Virus record (IMG/VR): IMGVR_UViG_3300025652_006075
Coordinates: 1-24,369 of that record
DNA length: 24,369 nucleotides
Origin: a virus
Direction: 5' to 3' (one strand)
Position numbers and translations under genes: made by a program. The notes beneath the pieces were generated by a model that searched no databases, was not told where the DNA came from, and saw only the letters and a program-made list of their open reading frames with translations. Positions 9,021-15,848 of this stretch are shown one piece after another. The number at the start of each line of letters is the position of its first letter. The stretch's first letter is position 1.

Positions 9021-9370
9021 GTAGATTTTTCCATCTGCTCTTTCAAAATATCTATAACAGCCTCATTGAAGACGGCTTGCTCCATGTCTCCTGTACTTTC
9101 GTAAACTGAGGCAGACTCCGGCGTAAGACTATTGTTGAGCCAAGACTTAATTAGTTTCAATCTTAACTCATCGCTTACAGCTATTTCTATTATTTGATTA
9201 TCCTCTTTCATAGCCTCAACAAGCACCTCAGCATTTCCATAAATCCAGCAATCGCCCTCATGTGACAAGTTATGTTCGCCTTCAACATATCCGCCAACGC
9301 CGCCCTTTAAAACGTCGCTAAAGTCTCTTAGTGCTTTGACTCTGCCGCCTACAATTTCGTATTTTCTCAT
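9017..9370 (-). CDS. 117-aa protein with a shortened beta-helix-like start
   Basis: I place the start at ATG 9370, not at the upstream in-frame GTG, because AGAAGGGG lies just before it and it follows the stop of the upstream gene. The first 50 residues (for example RVKALRDF, GGYVEGEHNLSHEGDCWIYGNAEV) match a pattern common in phage proteins that form left-handed beta helices with repeated N-A-x-V units. Here only the entry segment is present and a charged helical half follows. The stop overlaps the HNH start (ATGA). The function is unknown; the protein may be a cut-down relative of the longer repeat proteins. Confidence 0.6.
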   Translation of the reverse strand: MRKYEIVGGRVKALRDFSDVLKGGVGGYVEGEHNLSHEGDCWIYGNAEVLVEAMKEDNQIIEIAVSDELRLKLIKSWLNNSLTPESASVYESTGDMEQAVFNEAVIDILKEQMEKST

Positions 9371-9375
9371 CACGC

Positions 9376-9579
9376 TTACCCCTTCTGAGGGTGGTAGTAC
9401 CATTGACTATCCCTATGCTCCTCAAGCGTTCCCGCTTTCCTCCATAAGTCATGCCTCTGGTTCTCCCATGACTGCCACTCAATAATTTTATCCACGAGTT
9501 CATTCATCGACTCGCCGCTAAGGGTCAATGAATAATCAGAACCCATTCTAATCTCTGCTTTAATCTTCAAATCTTTCAT
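9376..9579 (-). CDS. small protein of 67 aa, unknown
   Basis: No family is recognised. The protein begins MKDLKIKAEI, has a predicted beta stretch (YSLTLSG), a helix (ESMNELVDKIIEWQSW) and a Trp/Tyr-rich end. It overlaps the upstream 70-aa gene by 4 bases (ATGA) and its last codons hold the ribosome site for the next gene, which supports a real, coupled gene. Function unknown. Confidence 0.55.
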   Translation of the reverse strand: MKDLKIKAEIRMGSDYSLTLSGESMNELVDKIIEWQSWENQRHDLWRKAGTLEEHRDSQWYYHPQKG

Positions 9580-9788
9580 TCAATTACCCCTTTAGTTTTC
9601 TTCCACTGTGAACTGTCATCTGCATTATAGAATACAGCCTCACCTGTAGGCTGCTTAAGTTTTAAGGCTACTAACTCTTGGTAAGTATTTTCTATGTAGG
9701 CTGATTTTTTGGTCATTACTGCAACCAAATCTGTATAATCCTCTATTAATTCTAAGACTATCTCAGTTGCTTCTCGACTTAGCTTCAT
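9576..9788 (-). CDS. small helical protein of 70 aa, unknown
   Basis: The product is almost entirely helical and charged (MKLSREATEIVLELIEDY..., then a Lys/Glu-rich second helix) with no metal-binding or catalytic motif. It is the first gene downstream of the non-coding region at 9789-10187. GAGAGAG lies before the ATG. It overlaps the next gene in an ATGA arrangement, so it heads a small sub-operon whose promoter probably lies in that region. Function unknown. Confidence 0.55.
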   Translation of the reverse strand: MKLSREATEIVLELIEDYTDLVAVMTKKSAYIENTYQELVALKLKQPTGEAVFYNADDSSQWKKTKGVIE

Positions 9789-9823
9789 TTATCACTCTCT
9801 CGGTTTAAAAATTTAAGCGGTTC

Positions 9824-9838
9824 GGTAGTATTACTACC
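9824..9838. repeat. 15-bp perfect palindrome
   Basis: GGTAGTA-T-TACTACC is a perfect palindrome with one central base. It lies 36-50 bases before the start of the 70-aa gene on the minus strand, where an operator would be expected. Confidence 0.6.
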
Positions 9839-9840
9839 AA

Positions 9841-9872
9841 TTTGGCCGATCTTTTGGCCGATCTTATCCACA
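9841..9872 (+). promoter_or_regulatory. two tandem TTTGGCCGATCT 12-mers and a DnaA box
   Basis: Two exact copies of a 12-mer run head to tail (9841-9852, 9853-9864), each with a GATC site. They are followed directly by TTATCCACA (9864-9872), identical to the strongest E. coli DnaA box. This arrangement resembles parts of replication origins. A single perfect box can occur by chance, so origin function is an inference. Confidence 0.5.
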
Positions 9873-9885
9873 AGTTCATATTTAT

Positions 9886-9912
9886 ACTGTGTTCACAATA
9901 CATGAACACAGT
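9886..9912. repeat. 10-bp inverted repeat, 7-base spacer
   Basis: ACTGTGTTCA (9886-9895) is repeated in exact inverted form as TGAACACAGT (9903-9912). It lies 14 bases from the DnaA box. On the minus strand it is followed by TATAAATA rather than a T run, so it looks more like an operator next to an A/T-rich promoter element than a terminator. Confidence 0.6.
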
Positions 9913-10087
9913 CCTTTCTTAACTTTTCTGTGTATCATCTCTGCAGCACAGTCTGCGTAGTTTAATCACGTCATTAGCTGAGGTCGAAAATCATTCATTA
10001 AAGTCGAAAAGTGTGCTAATTATGCTTTTCCTGTCGACTCGGCGCACACTCCACCCAATAAACCTAGATCCCATTATCATTTCTCAC

Positions 10088-10189
10088 CTAATCCTCACTG
10101 CTCAGAGGCGTCATGTTATTACTTGCACGAACCTTGGCAAACATAGCTTCGATAGCATCTACAGAATCACGTGCATCCCGTAACCTTAC
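10088..10189 (-). pseudogene. possible frame-shifted C-terminal tail of the 107-aa gene
   Basis: Reading on the minus strand one base back from the 107-aa frame, the codons give VVRLRDARDSVDAIEAMF and about 15 more residues, ending at TAG 10088-10090. The composition is like a real helix. No in-frame ATG, GTG or TTG start precedes this part, and no clear slippery heptamer is seen. The likely explanations are a one-base insertion or two-base deletion in this genome, a sequencing error, or a chance open stretch. Confidence 0.35.
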
Positions 10190-10512
10190 TACAACACCAT
10201 TACTCGTATATGATCCAAACGATCATTCAGAAGCTTGTTTACTTCACGCAGTTCAGCTAATGCCTTACCATAGAAGTCTACGAAAGCTGTCGGGCCAGTA
10301 TAGTATGATACCGCAGTACTTGTTTCTGCAATTTCCACACTATCATTTTCCACACTATTCATATCCTCTATAAGTACTACGAACTTTTGGTGTGTTATTC
10401 GTAGCTCTTCGATAGCATGCATTACATCTTTAAACCCGAAACGCTGTGCTTCACCTTCGCATTGTCCAGAGTTTTCAGTACCTTGCATTGTTCCCGCTCT
10501 TGCACTATTCAT
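10189..10512 (-). CDS. 107-aa protein, unknown; possible frameshifted end
   Basis: No family is recognised. The protein has a Gly/Glu/Gln-rich start, a helix (DVMHAIEELRITHQKFVVLIED), a middle with Thr/Ser/Val, and a C-terminal helix (KALAELREVNKLLNDRLDHI). Its ATG overlaps the TAA of the kinase-like gene (TAATG). Just at its stop, the frame one base back is open to 10088 and codes for a convincing charged helix, so the present stop may result from a one-base change. Function unknown. Confidence 0.55.
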   Translation of the reverse strand: MNSARAGTMQGTENSGQCEGEAQRFGFKDVMHAIEELRITHQKFVVLIEDMNSVENDSVEIAETSTAVSYYTGPTAFVDFYGKALAELREVNKLLNDRLDHIRVMVL

Positions 10513-11069
10513 TACACTTCTCCTACCATATTTGGTACACTTTTACGTTTTAATTCACACGCGAACTGTGGCAGAACTACACTCATAAGTGTGGCTATCT
10601 GTGGATGTAAGAGCGATGGTTCACCATTGTTATCTATGATGTAGTCAGCATCTAATTTACTAACAGTCATGCTCTCAGGACTCTCAGGAGGCAGACGCCT
10701 TGAAGCGTCTACCCACACTACAAAAGGATTAAGATCAGGGTGTTCCCTCACTGCATTAAGCTCCCTAGCACTACGCATACCTGTGTACACCCTATGTTTC
10801 TTAAACAGTTCAACTGAAATTTCATACCCAAATGGGTTAGCATCTTCTATTAATTTAAACCATTCTCTCCTGTGATTGAACCTGTCTGTGTAGCAATCTA
10901 GGACAGTATTATAGCCATACTTATGCTTTAAGGCTGGGAAAACAGTCATTTCAGCCATAAACCATGAACTATCACATGGGTCTAGTTTGTAATCTCTACT
11001 CAATATTTTACCTACGGTATCCTTACCATGCCTAGCATGTCCTATAATATATAAGTGTATGTCTTTCAT
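10512..11069 (-). CDS. P-loop deoxynucleoside monophosphate kinase-like protein
   Basis: The start at ATG 11069 (MKDIHLYIIG) is preferred over the upstream ATG 11084 because GAGAG precedes it and the P-loop strand then sits at the N-terminus as usual. The Walker A motif is GHARHGKDT, a form common in phage dNMP/adenylate kinase-like proteins. Downstream are R-S-x-R-E-L (GMRSARELNAV), a VVWVDASRR strand like the NMP-kinase core, and a D-Y-I-I-D-N-N-G motif typical of this group. The length (185 aa) fits. It would phosphorylate dNMPs and so complements the ribonucleotide reductase directly upstream. Substrate choice cannot be read from sequence. Confidence 0.75.
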   Translation of the reverse strand: MKDIHLYIIGHARHGKDTVGKILSRDYKLDPCDSSWFMAEMTVFPALKHKYGYNTVLDCYTDRFNHRREWFKLIEDANPFGYEISVELFKKHRVYTGMRSARELNAVREHPDLNPFVVWVDASRRLPPESPESMTVSKLDADYIIDNNGEPSLLHPQIATLMSVVLPQFACELKRKSVPNMVGEV

Positions 11070-11126
11070 TAAACAATCTCTCATCTGTTTAGTTACTGTA
11101 ATCTAATTCAGTTGTCATATTTTTCA

Positions 11127-11688
11127 TTATACTATATCACACGATATAGCACCACCACAGGCATATTCCTGTGATCCGGTAGTGTTATCTTCAACCTCGT
11201 AGCCTACAAAGGCAGACCAGTCTACTTCTACTTTCTCCATAGAATCATACTCCTCTTTAGTTATCTGTTGTTCAGGTGCTTGCTTATAGACATGGTCATC
11301 ATACGGTAGGAAGCTTATGCCTGACACTTCTTCAAAGTGCCTGAACACCCATGCACCAACATCCATCCACTCTGTCTCCCGCACTGTGATAGTACAGGAA
11401 GGCTTATGCTCACACCAATGATTCTGATACAGCAGCCATAACTCTAGCTGTTCTATTGCTGACATAGTTCCCTTAGTTATTGCTACTTCAGCAGACTTCT
11501 TAGGAAAACTAAACACAACAGTGTCTCCAGAATTAATGTCAGGTTCATTAGGTACTCCCTGATCCTTTAGGAACTGAGTGATAGGATCTTGTAACGAATT
11601 ACGTACAGTACGTATGTAGTACTCAGCTGGCGCAGCGTGTATGCCTGAACTAGAGTCTACTAACTGTGATACTGTACCACTGGGCTTA
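11127..11688 (-). CDS. nrdJ: class II ribonucleotide reductase, exon 2 (C-terminal part)
   Basis: Exon 2 of the split reductase starts at 11688 with the last base of a Val codon, then KPSGTVSQL, the conserved P-S-G-T-V loop of the active site. It continues with the usual I-R-T-V-R segment and a long Glu-rich region, and ends in ACGGAISCDIV, where two Cys close to the C-terminus act as the shuttle dithiol in this family. The ATG codons at 11702 and 11699 lie in the intron end, so the apparent separate start MMNNC is not used. The 562 bases join the 1349 bases of exon 1 in frame to give 636 aa. Confidence 0.88.
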
Positions 11689-11984
11689 CAATTGTTCATC
11701 ATTAGTCGTTACCTAATGACCGCTTAAGGCGGTAGTAGTGTGTTTTACTAACATTTCTTACCTCTTAGCTGCTTACGGTTTCCCGCAAGATCGGACTATA
11801 TCTTCATCCCTAAGGATGTTCGGCACTTCCACTCCACTTGGAGCGTACTTCGTCTTCACGAATAGTCTCTGAACCTTCCTCCGTAGAGGCTTGGATGCTG
11901 ATTGCCTTATCAAATGACTTAGGTTTCCAGCAGTTCACCGAATTATCCTTCACAGCTTACGCTGCTAGGGCGCTAAATTCCTCA
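11689..11984 (-). ncRNA. group I self-splicing intron without ORF, in nrdJ
   Basis: The 296-base insert interrupts nrdJ between Val450 and Lys-Pro-Ser-Gly. The 5' exon end CUUGCGU (11985-11991) pairs over 7 bp with the guide GCGUAAG (11956-11962), with the expected U-G wobble at the splice site. The intron ends in G (11689). The core has the P7 strands GGUUCAGAGACUA (11863-11875) and AAGAUAUAGUCC (11793-11804), the J8/7-type residues of T4-like introns, a 7-bp hairpin with a GAAA loop (11771-11790), and P9-type hairpins. It carries no ORF, and the exon 1 frame hits a stop after 9 intron codons, which excludes an intein. Confidence 0.88.
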
Positions 11985-13333
11985 ACGCAAGTTATAGATA
12001 CTGACTGATTGATACCTAACTTCTTAGCCCATACTTTATTAGTATCAATAGCTACTTGCTTTAACTCTTCAAGAGCAGAACCTAATTTATTAGTAAATGA
12101 ATTCCTACCATTTAGCAGTGGGTGATCCATGATACCTGTAAGGCTCACACCTAAGAGTCGTTCTTCTTCACAGTTTATTCTCCACTCTTTTGACAAGTAT
12201 CTGAAATTGGTGAGTGTGCTTTGGAGAGTGCCAAGGATTGTAGCAGCCTCAACTTTTCCTCTAAGCTCGTCGAGAGTATCTTCAGGTCGAATGACAACTT
12301 CAGACAAGTTGCAGAACTGCCTGTCTCTAAGGATAATTTCACTGCACGGGTTAGTTCCGAAATGAGGGTAAGGTTCTCGTCTACCAGTCCTTGCAGCTTG
12401 CCTATCTGCTGCGCCTCTGTAAAAGATACCACGTTCTCCTGACTTTGACTCATATAAATCCACCCAAAATTTCATAAAGATTGACGTATCTGGCTTCTCA
12501 GTAAAAGCCACGCTGTTGTTTGCTAGTGTCCGTTGAGGATCTAGGTTGTAGAACTTACCGTGCTTGGCTGTTGCCATGCGTTGATCTGTTAAGTTGCTGA
12601 GACTAATCATAGCTGATCTGCGTACACCGCCAACTACAACGGCGTCAGCTATGTAACAACATATGTCATGGCATTCAATACTAGTTAAATTACGACCCTC
12701 TTCAGTGTCTTTAGAAGCCCTCTCGAATACACTTACAATCTGCTTCATCAACATATCAAGTGGCTCTGGGCCACTAGCCCTACCACCAAATGTCTTGAGC
12801 CTAGAACCCTTAGCACGTACCTTACTAAGATCCCACTTAGGTATATGTCCTGAGTATAGCATGGCTATCAATTCTTTTATGGCTCTAGCCCAACCAATTT
12901 TAGAATCAGCTACTACTATTGTAGTGTCAGTATCATACAAACCTGTAGGTACTTCTGGTAGCTTACTAATAAACTGTCGTTCTACACTGTAGCCTACACC
13001 TGTACCACATAAAAGTATGTAGGCTAACTCATCAAAGGCTCGTATCCTATTGATGTGTAAGTAAGCACAATTGTATCCTGCTACATTATCTCTATCTAAT
13101 GCTTCACCACTAGTCATTAGTGCTCGCATTGATGGCATTACTTCTAAGTCTATTACTTGTTTCTGTAAGTCCTTAGCTTGCTTCGTAGTCAGTAACTCTT
13201 TATCTATCCAGTAATTAAAATATCTACTTACTGTTTCATTCCAATTTTCTCGTCTGCCTTTCTCTGGCATCCACCTAGCGTAGCGACTCTGGTGTATGAA
13301 AGACTGATAGCCATCTAATTTTTTGTTGCTCAT
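11985..13333 (-). CDS. nrdJ: class II (B12-dependent) ribonucleotide reductase, exon 1
   Basis: Exon 1 encodes residues 1-449 plus two bases of Val450. The enzyme reduces ribonucleotides to deoxyribonucleotides with adenosylcobalamin and works without oxygen. Seen: NCAYLHI (first redox Cys89), GTGVGYSVE, GGVRRSA, the FGTNPCSEIIL block with thiyl Cys330 and Glu332, and FCNLSE with Cys341. Together these fix the NrdJ family. The true C-terminal part is exon 2. GGAG lies 9 bases before ATG 13333. It follows the PP-loop gene by 20 bases and precedes the kinase-like gene. Class II enzymes are frequent in marine phages. Confidence 0.9.
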
Positions 13334-13353
13334 TTATTAATCTCCAGCATATG

Positions 13354-14157
13354 TTAAATATTTCTCATTAAATTGGGGTATTCAAAAATAAATTCAAGTT
13401 GTGGGTGTGTTAAATCTTCAAATTCTATGTCACAAAAATTACCGCAATCCGGTATAACTTCTTTTTGTAGCTGACCTTGATTAGGTTTAAGCTCATCTAA
13501 AAAAGTACCTTTAATGCAAGATCTCCCTACTTTTCTTTCAAGTTTTGCTAATCTTTCAAAATGATCTGGAAAATCAATTTTTATTTTATTAAAATAGCCT
13601 GCACCACCTTTAACACAAGCTATGCAGTTATTGTTTTTATACCCTAATGAGTACATAACTGGTTTTTTAATACCAGCATTTTCTAAATAGAATAAACACT
13701 CTGGTTTTGTTAACCTTTTTTCAATTAAAGGAAATATAGGTAATGCTTTAGGGTACTGCTCCTTAAAACGTAAAGCTCTGTTTATTTCTTTTTTACTAAA
13801 CTCAAAACCAAATACCTGCGCGTTATACTTATAAGTTTTTTCAATATTTAACCTAATTTTTTTCTTTAATTCAATAGTACATCTAGCACCACTTGGCCCA
13901 TTTATCCATCCAGTTTTTTCTATTACGTCAAATTGATCTGCATATTTTTCTGAAGAAAATTCTAGTATCTCACAACCATACCAATCTTCACACTGTTTTT
14001 TAAATCTTATATTATCTTCATGGGCTGATTTAATTTTAAAATACATGGGAACAACTTTATCACCAAACTCCTGTAAGGCTAATTTAGTTGCAACTGCGCT
14101 AGTTACTCCCGCGCTCCACCAAGCAATAATTTTATCATTTGCAGGTGTTTTACTCAT
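13354..14157 (-). CDS. PP-loop protein, PAPS reductase / DndC-like superfamily
   Basis: The 267-aa protein starts with an ATP-binding PP-loop in changed form: S-A-G-V-T-S at 15-20, where the usual form is S-G-G-x-D-S. It has Cys93 in GARCT followed by L-K-K-K, the CIAC pair (178-181), Cys214, and a CGNFC pair (238-242). Such Cys sets bind Fe-S or take part in sulfur transfer in the superfamily. True PAPS reductases act in sulfate assimilation, but phage members are thought to have other tasks, possibly nucleic-acid modification; the role here is unknown. The gene is clearly more A+T-rich than nrdJ beside it, which suggests separate origin. Its ATG overlaps the upstream stop (ATGA). Confidence 0.72.
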   Translation of the reverse strand: MSKTPANDKIIAWWSAGVTSAVATKLALQEFGDKVVPMYFKIKSAHEDNIRFKKQCEDWYGCEILEFSSEKYADQFDVIEKTGWINGPSGARCTIELKKKIRLNIEKTYKYNAQVFGFEFSKKEINRALRFKEQYPKALPIFPLIEKRLTKPECLFYLENAGIKKPVMYSLGYKNNNCIACVKGGAGYFNKIKIDFPDHFERLAKLERKVGRSCIKGTFLDELKPNQGQLQKEVIPDCGNFCDIEFEDLTHPQLEFIFEYPNLMRNI

Positions 14158-14387
14158 ATTGTACCCTCGTAGTTGTTAATCCATGCCAGTGTTTCTGGCA
14201 TCGTTTCAAATTCTTTAATCAAATATCCTTCATGTTTATGTGCCGCACAACATAATATTTGATACCGGCCTTTGCTGATAAAGCAGTATTCGAATCGGTA
14301 CGGCCTACCCTCGATGACACGCTCGGTATGCTGTTCAAGTGTGAGTTTGCCGGAGTTCAAGCGTTTAGTTAGTTCTACTTTTTGCAT
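14154..14387 (-). CDS. small protein of 77 aa, unknown
   Basis: No family is recognised. It is a basic N-terminal helix followed by alternating beta strands (RFEYCFISKGRYQILCC) and a C-terminal helix (ETMPETLAWINNYEG), a layout seen in many small phage regulators or DNA-mimic proteins, with three cysteines (one in FEYCF, a pair in LCCAA). It is linked to both neighbours by overlaps (TAATG upstream, ATGA downstream). Function unknown. Confidence 0.55.
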   Translation of the reverse strand: MQKVELTKRLNSGKLTLEQHTERVIEGRPYRFEYCFISKGRYQILCCAAHKHEGYLIKEFETMPETLAWINNYEGTI

Positions 14388-14560
14388 TACTTCATCCTGA
14401 AAGCTATTTCTGATGCGTCCTCGTCAGATAAAAGCACACCACTCAGCAGAGAAAGTACTTCATCTGGCGTCGTTAACTCGGCATAAGGATTAGCGCGATT
14501 AATACCTTCCGCTAACTTTTCAAGCGCGTCAATTATCTGGTTTGATATATTTGCTTTCAT
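14387..14560 (-). CDS. small helical protein of 57 aa, unknown
   Basis: I choose ATG 14560 (MKANISNQIIDAL) over the upstream TTG because it lies directly after the pentapeptide-repeat stop (14568), whereas the longer form would overlap it. The ribosome site is weak. The protein is acidic and helical (DALEKLAEGINRANPY, VLSLLSGVLLSDEDASEIAFR). It overlaps the next gene by TAATG. Function unknown. Confidence 0.5.
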   Translation of the reverse strand: MKANISNQIIDALEKLAEGINRANPYAELTTPDEVLSLLSGVLLSDEDASEIAFRMK

Positions 14561-14567
14561 AACTTCG

Positions 14568-15320
14568 TTAAAAATCCCCAAAGCGTGTTTTTGCTATACT
14601 CTCGATCATGTTTAATCGTAAGAATGTCTCATCACCCAGCGTTGTATCTTTTCTGGTTTCGTTCCAGTGCCGCCTTGCCTCATCGATGGAGAAGTAGCGG
14701 CAACCTGCTTTTATCCATAATTCACCATCTTTTATCTGGCCGTAAAACTCGTAACCGTCTGAGCGTTGACCGCCTGATATGAGATTAGCGTAAACGAGAT
14801 CAGCGCCACCGAGACTAGCGCCACGGAGGTCAGCGTCACGGAGATTAGCGTCACCGAGATTAGCGTCACGGAGATTAGCGCCACTGAGATTAGCGTGACT
14901 GAGATCAGCGCCACCGAGATTAGTGCCATAGAGATAAGCGCCATGGAGATTAGCGTCACCGAGATTAGCGTAAACGAGATCAGCGCCACTGAGATTAGCG
15001 TGACTGAGATCAGCGCCACCGAGATTAGCGCCATAGAGATGAGCGCCATGGAGATTAGCGTGACTGAGATCAGCGGCACCGAGATTAGCGCCATAGAGAT
15101 AAGCGCCATCGAGATCAGCGCCACGGAGGTCAGCGCCACTGAGATTAGCGCCATAGAGATGAGCGCCACGGAGGTCAGCGCCACTGAGATTAGATTTGTT
15201 TTCTAATCCCCACTTGACCGCCAGTCCGAGCTTAATAGGATCACTTTCGCTTTCGTCACAATTGATCTCTGTGGTAAATTGAACGATTCCTGTGAATCTA
15301 TTTTTAACTTCGTATTTCAT
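14568..15320 (-). CDS. pentapeptide-repeat protein (250 aa)
   Basis: Residues of about 43-185 are a run of A(D/N)LxG-type pentapeptides (SGADLRGAHLYGANL and variants), which fold into a right-handed four-sided beta helix. The ends differ: residues 1-40 form a small beta/helix domain and residues 186-250 a C-terminal domain (ELWIKAGCRYFSIDEARRHW). The latter resembles the extra domain found on other phage and plasmid pentapeptide proteins. Some such helices mimic DNA and bind gyrase (Qnr, MfpA); others have unknown roles. It lies upstream of small unknown genes and downstream of the resolvase. A role against host topoisomerase or restriction is possible but not shown. Confidence 0.85.
   Translation of the reverse strand: MKYEVKNRFTGIVQFTTEINCDESESDPIKLGLAVKWGLENKSNLSGADLRGAHLYGANLSGADLRGADLDGAYLYGANLGAADLSHANLHGAHLYGANLGGADLSHANLSGADLVYANLGDANLHGAYLYGTNLGGADLSHANLSGANLRDANLGDANLRDADLRGASLGGADLVYANLISGGQRSDGYEFYGQIKDGELWIKAGCRYFSIDEARRHWNETRKDTTLGDETFLRLNMIESIAKTRFGDF
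14777..15190 (-). repeat. 15-bp DNA repeat array inside the pentapeptide-repeat gene
   Basis: About 27 imperfect copies of a 15-bp unit (minus-strand form G-C-x-A-A-T-C-T-C with variable ends) encode the pentapeptides. Several units are identical or come in larger repeated blocks, so the array probably grows and shrinks by slippage or recombination. The repeats also keep the other frames open, which makes shadow ORFs on both strands. Confidence 0.8.
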
Positions 15321-15353
15321 TTTCTTTTCCTGTTTGATTAGTTACTTGCGTGT

Positions 15354-15848
15354 CTATGGCTTACCACTATTCAATAGTCCGTATGATCCTATGAGTAGTG
15401 CATCTGCTCTACCGTGGTCTTTTTTCCTGCTAAGTTTATCTGCTAATTCAGGTAATAATTCAATTGCTAATAGCCTTGCTGCGTCCTTCTCACAGTTTAA
15501 TAAGTTCATTTTCTTCTTCCACTTTTGTGGCGTAACATCAACGTAGCTGTGAAAATAATGAATTGCTGCTTGGCAAATAGCACCATAAGTCATACCAAAT
15601 TTAAATGTAGACGATACCCCTTGGTTTGGCATCGAATGAACCTTCTCAATATATACTACTGTATCCTCCTTACGGTGTAAGTGGGTAATCAAAAATACCA
15701 TACCCATCAGTACATTCAATTCTGATAGATCTAGCTTTAGCTTGTTGTCAATCTTAACGGTGGGCATATCCCACACTTGGGCTACCCTATCACTAGATAT
15801 TAATGATATCGCGCCAGTGATTCCAGGATCTATTCCAATTATATTCAA
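15354..15848 (-). CDS. RuvC-like Holliday junction resolvase
   Basis: The 164-aa protein has the RNase H-fold signature of RuvC: GIDPGITGAI with catalytic Asp7, the YIEKVHSM segment with Glu69, and KKDHGRADALLIG with Asp144 and Asp149 near the C-terminus. The length is close to that of bacterial RuvC (about 170 aa). It would resolve branched DNA during replication and before packaging, the task done by endonuclease I in T7. Its ATG overlaps the upstream stop (ATGA), which ties it to the exonuclease and SSB in the same operon. Confidence 0.85.
   Translation of the reverse strand: MNIIGIDPGITGAISLISSDRVAQVWDMPTVKIDNKLKLDLSELNVLMGMVFLITHLHRKEDTVVYIEKVHSMPNQGVSSTFKFGMTYGAICQAAIHYFHSYVDVTPQKWKKKMNLLNCEKDAARLLAIELLPELADKLSRKKDHGRADALLIGSYGLLNSGKP

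Larger units (their letters stand above)
9789..10087. other. non-coding region with origin-like and operator-like elements
   Basis: About 300 bases (400 if the frameshifted tail at 10088-10187 is not coding) hold no convincing gene inside an otherwise packed operon. Reading left to right it has a 15-bp palindrome (9824-9838), two tandem 12-mers (9841-9864), a perfect DnaA box (9864-9872), a 10-bp inverted repeat (9886-9912), a weaker DnaA-like site on the minus strand (9929-9937), and two GTCGAAAA copies 20 bp apart (9983 and 10003). It is the largest non-coding gap in the window and the best place for a promoter and perhaps an origin. Confidence 0.6.

Noticed and set aside
9886-9912. Terminator for the minus-strand operon
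   Set aside because: On the minus strand the repeat is followed by TATAAATA rather than a T run, so an operator is more likely.
9991-10080. 29-aa minus-strand ORF starting at 10080 (MIMGSRFIGW...)
   Set aside because: It has a fair AGGTGAG site, but the length and lack of overlap with neighbours make chance likely; it would cover one GTCGAAAA copy.
9789-10187. tRNA gene in the non-coding region
   Set aside because: No acceptor stem with matching T-arm (GTTCGAxxC) was found on either strand.
10113-10373. 86-aa plus-strand ORF
   Set aside because: It is antisense to the 107-aa gene and its possible tail, and has low-complexity His/Tyr/Pro ends.
11127-11702. Separate gene starting MMNNC for the reductase C-terminus
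   Set aside because: The ATG codons lie in the intron's last bases; P1 pairing and the Val-Lys-Pro-Ser-Gly junction show that this is exon 2 of nrdJ.
11689-11984. Intein between the reductase halves
   Set aside because: The exon 1 frame stops after 9 codons in the insert, so no protein could be spliced; RNA core motifs are present.
12129-12453. Short ORFs inside the reductase exon 1
   Set aside because: They overlap well-conserved NrdJ codons in other frames.
14777-15190. CRISPR array
   Set aside because: The 15-bp units are in-frame, directly joined without spacers, and encode pentapeptides.
14732-15206. Long shadow frames on both strands in the repeat region (minus 14732-15184, plus 14895-15206)
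   Set aside because: They arise from the 15-bp repeat and give monotonous MALISV- or ATEIS-type products; the pentapeptide frame is the recognised one.
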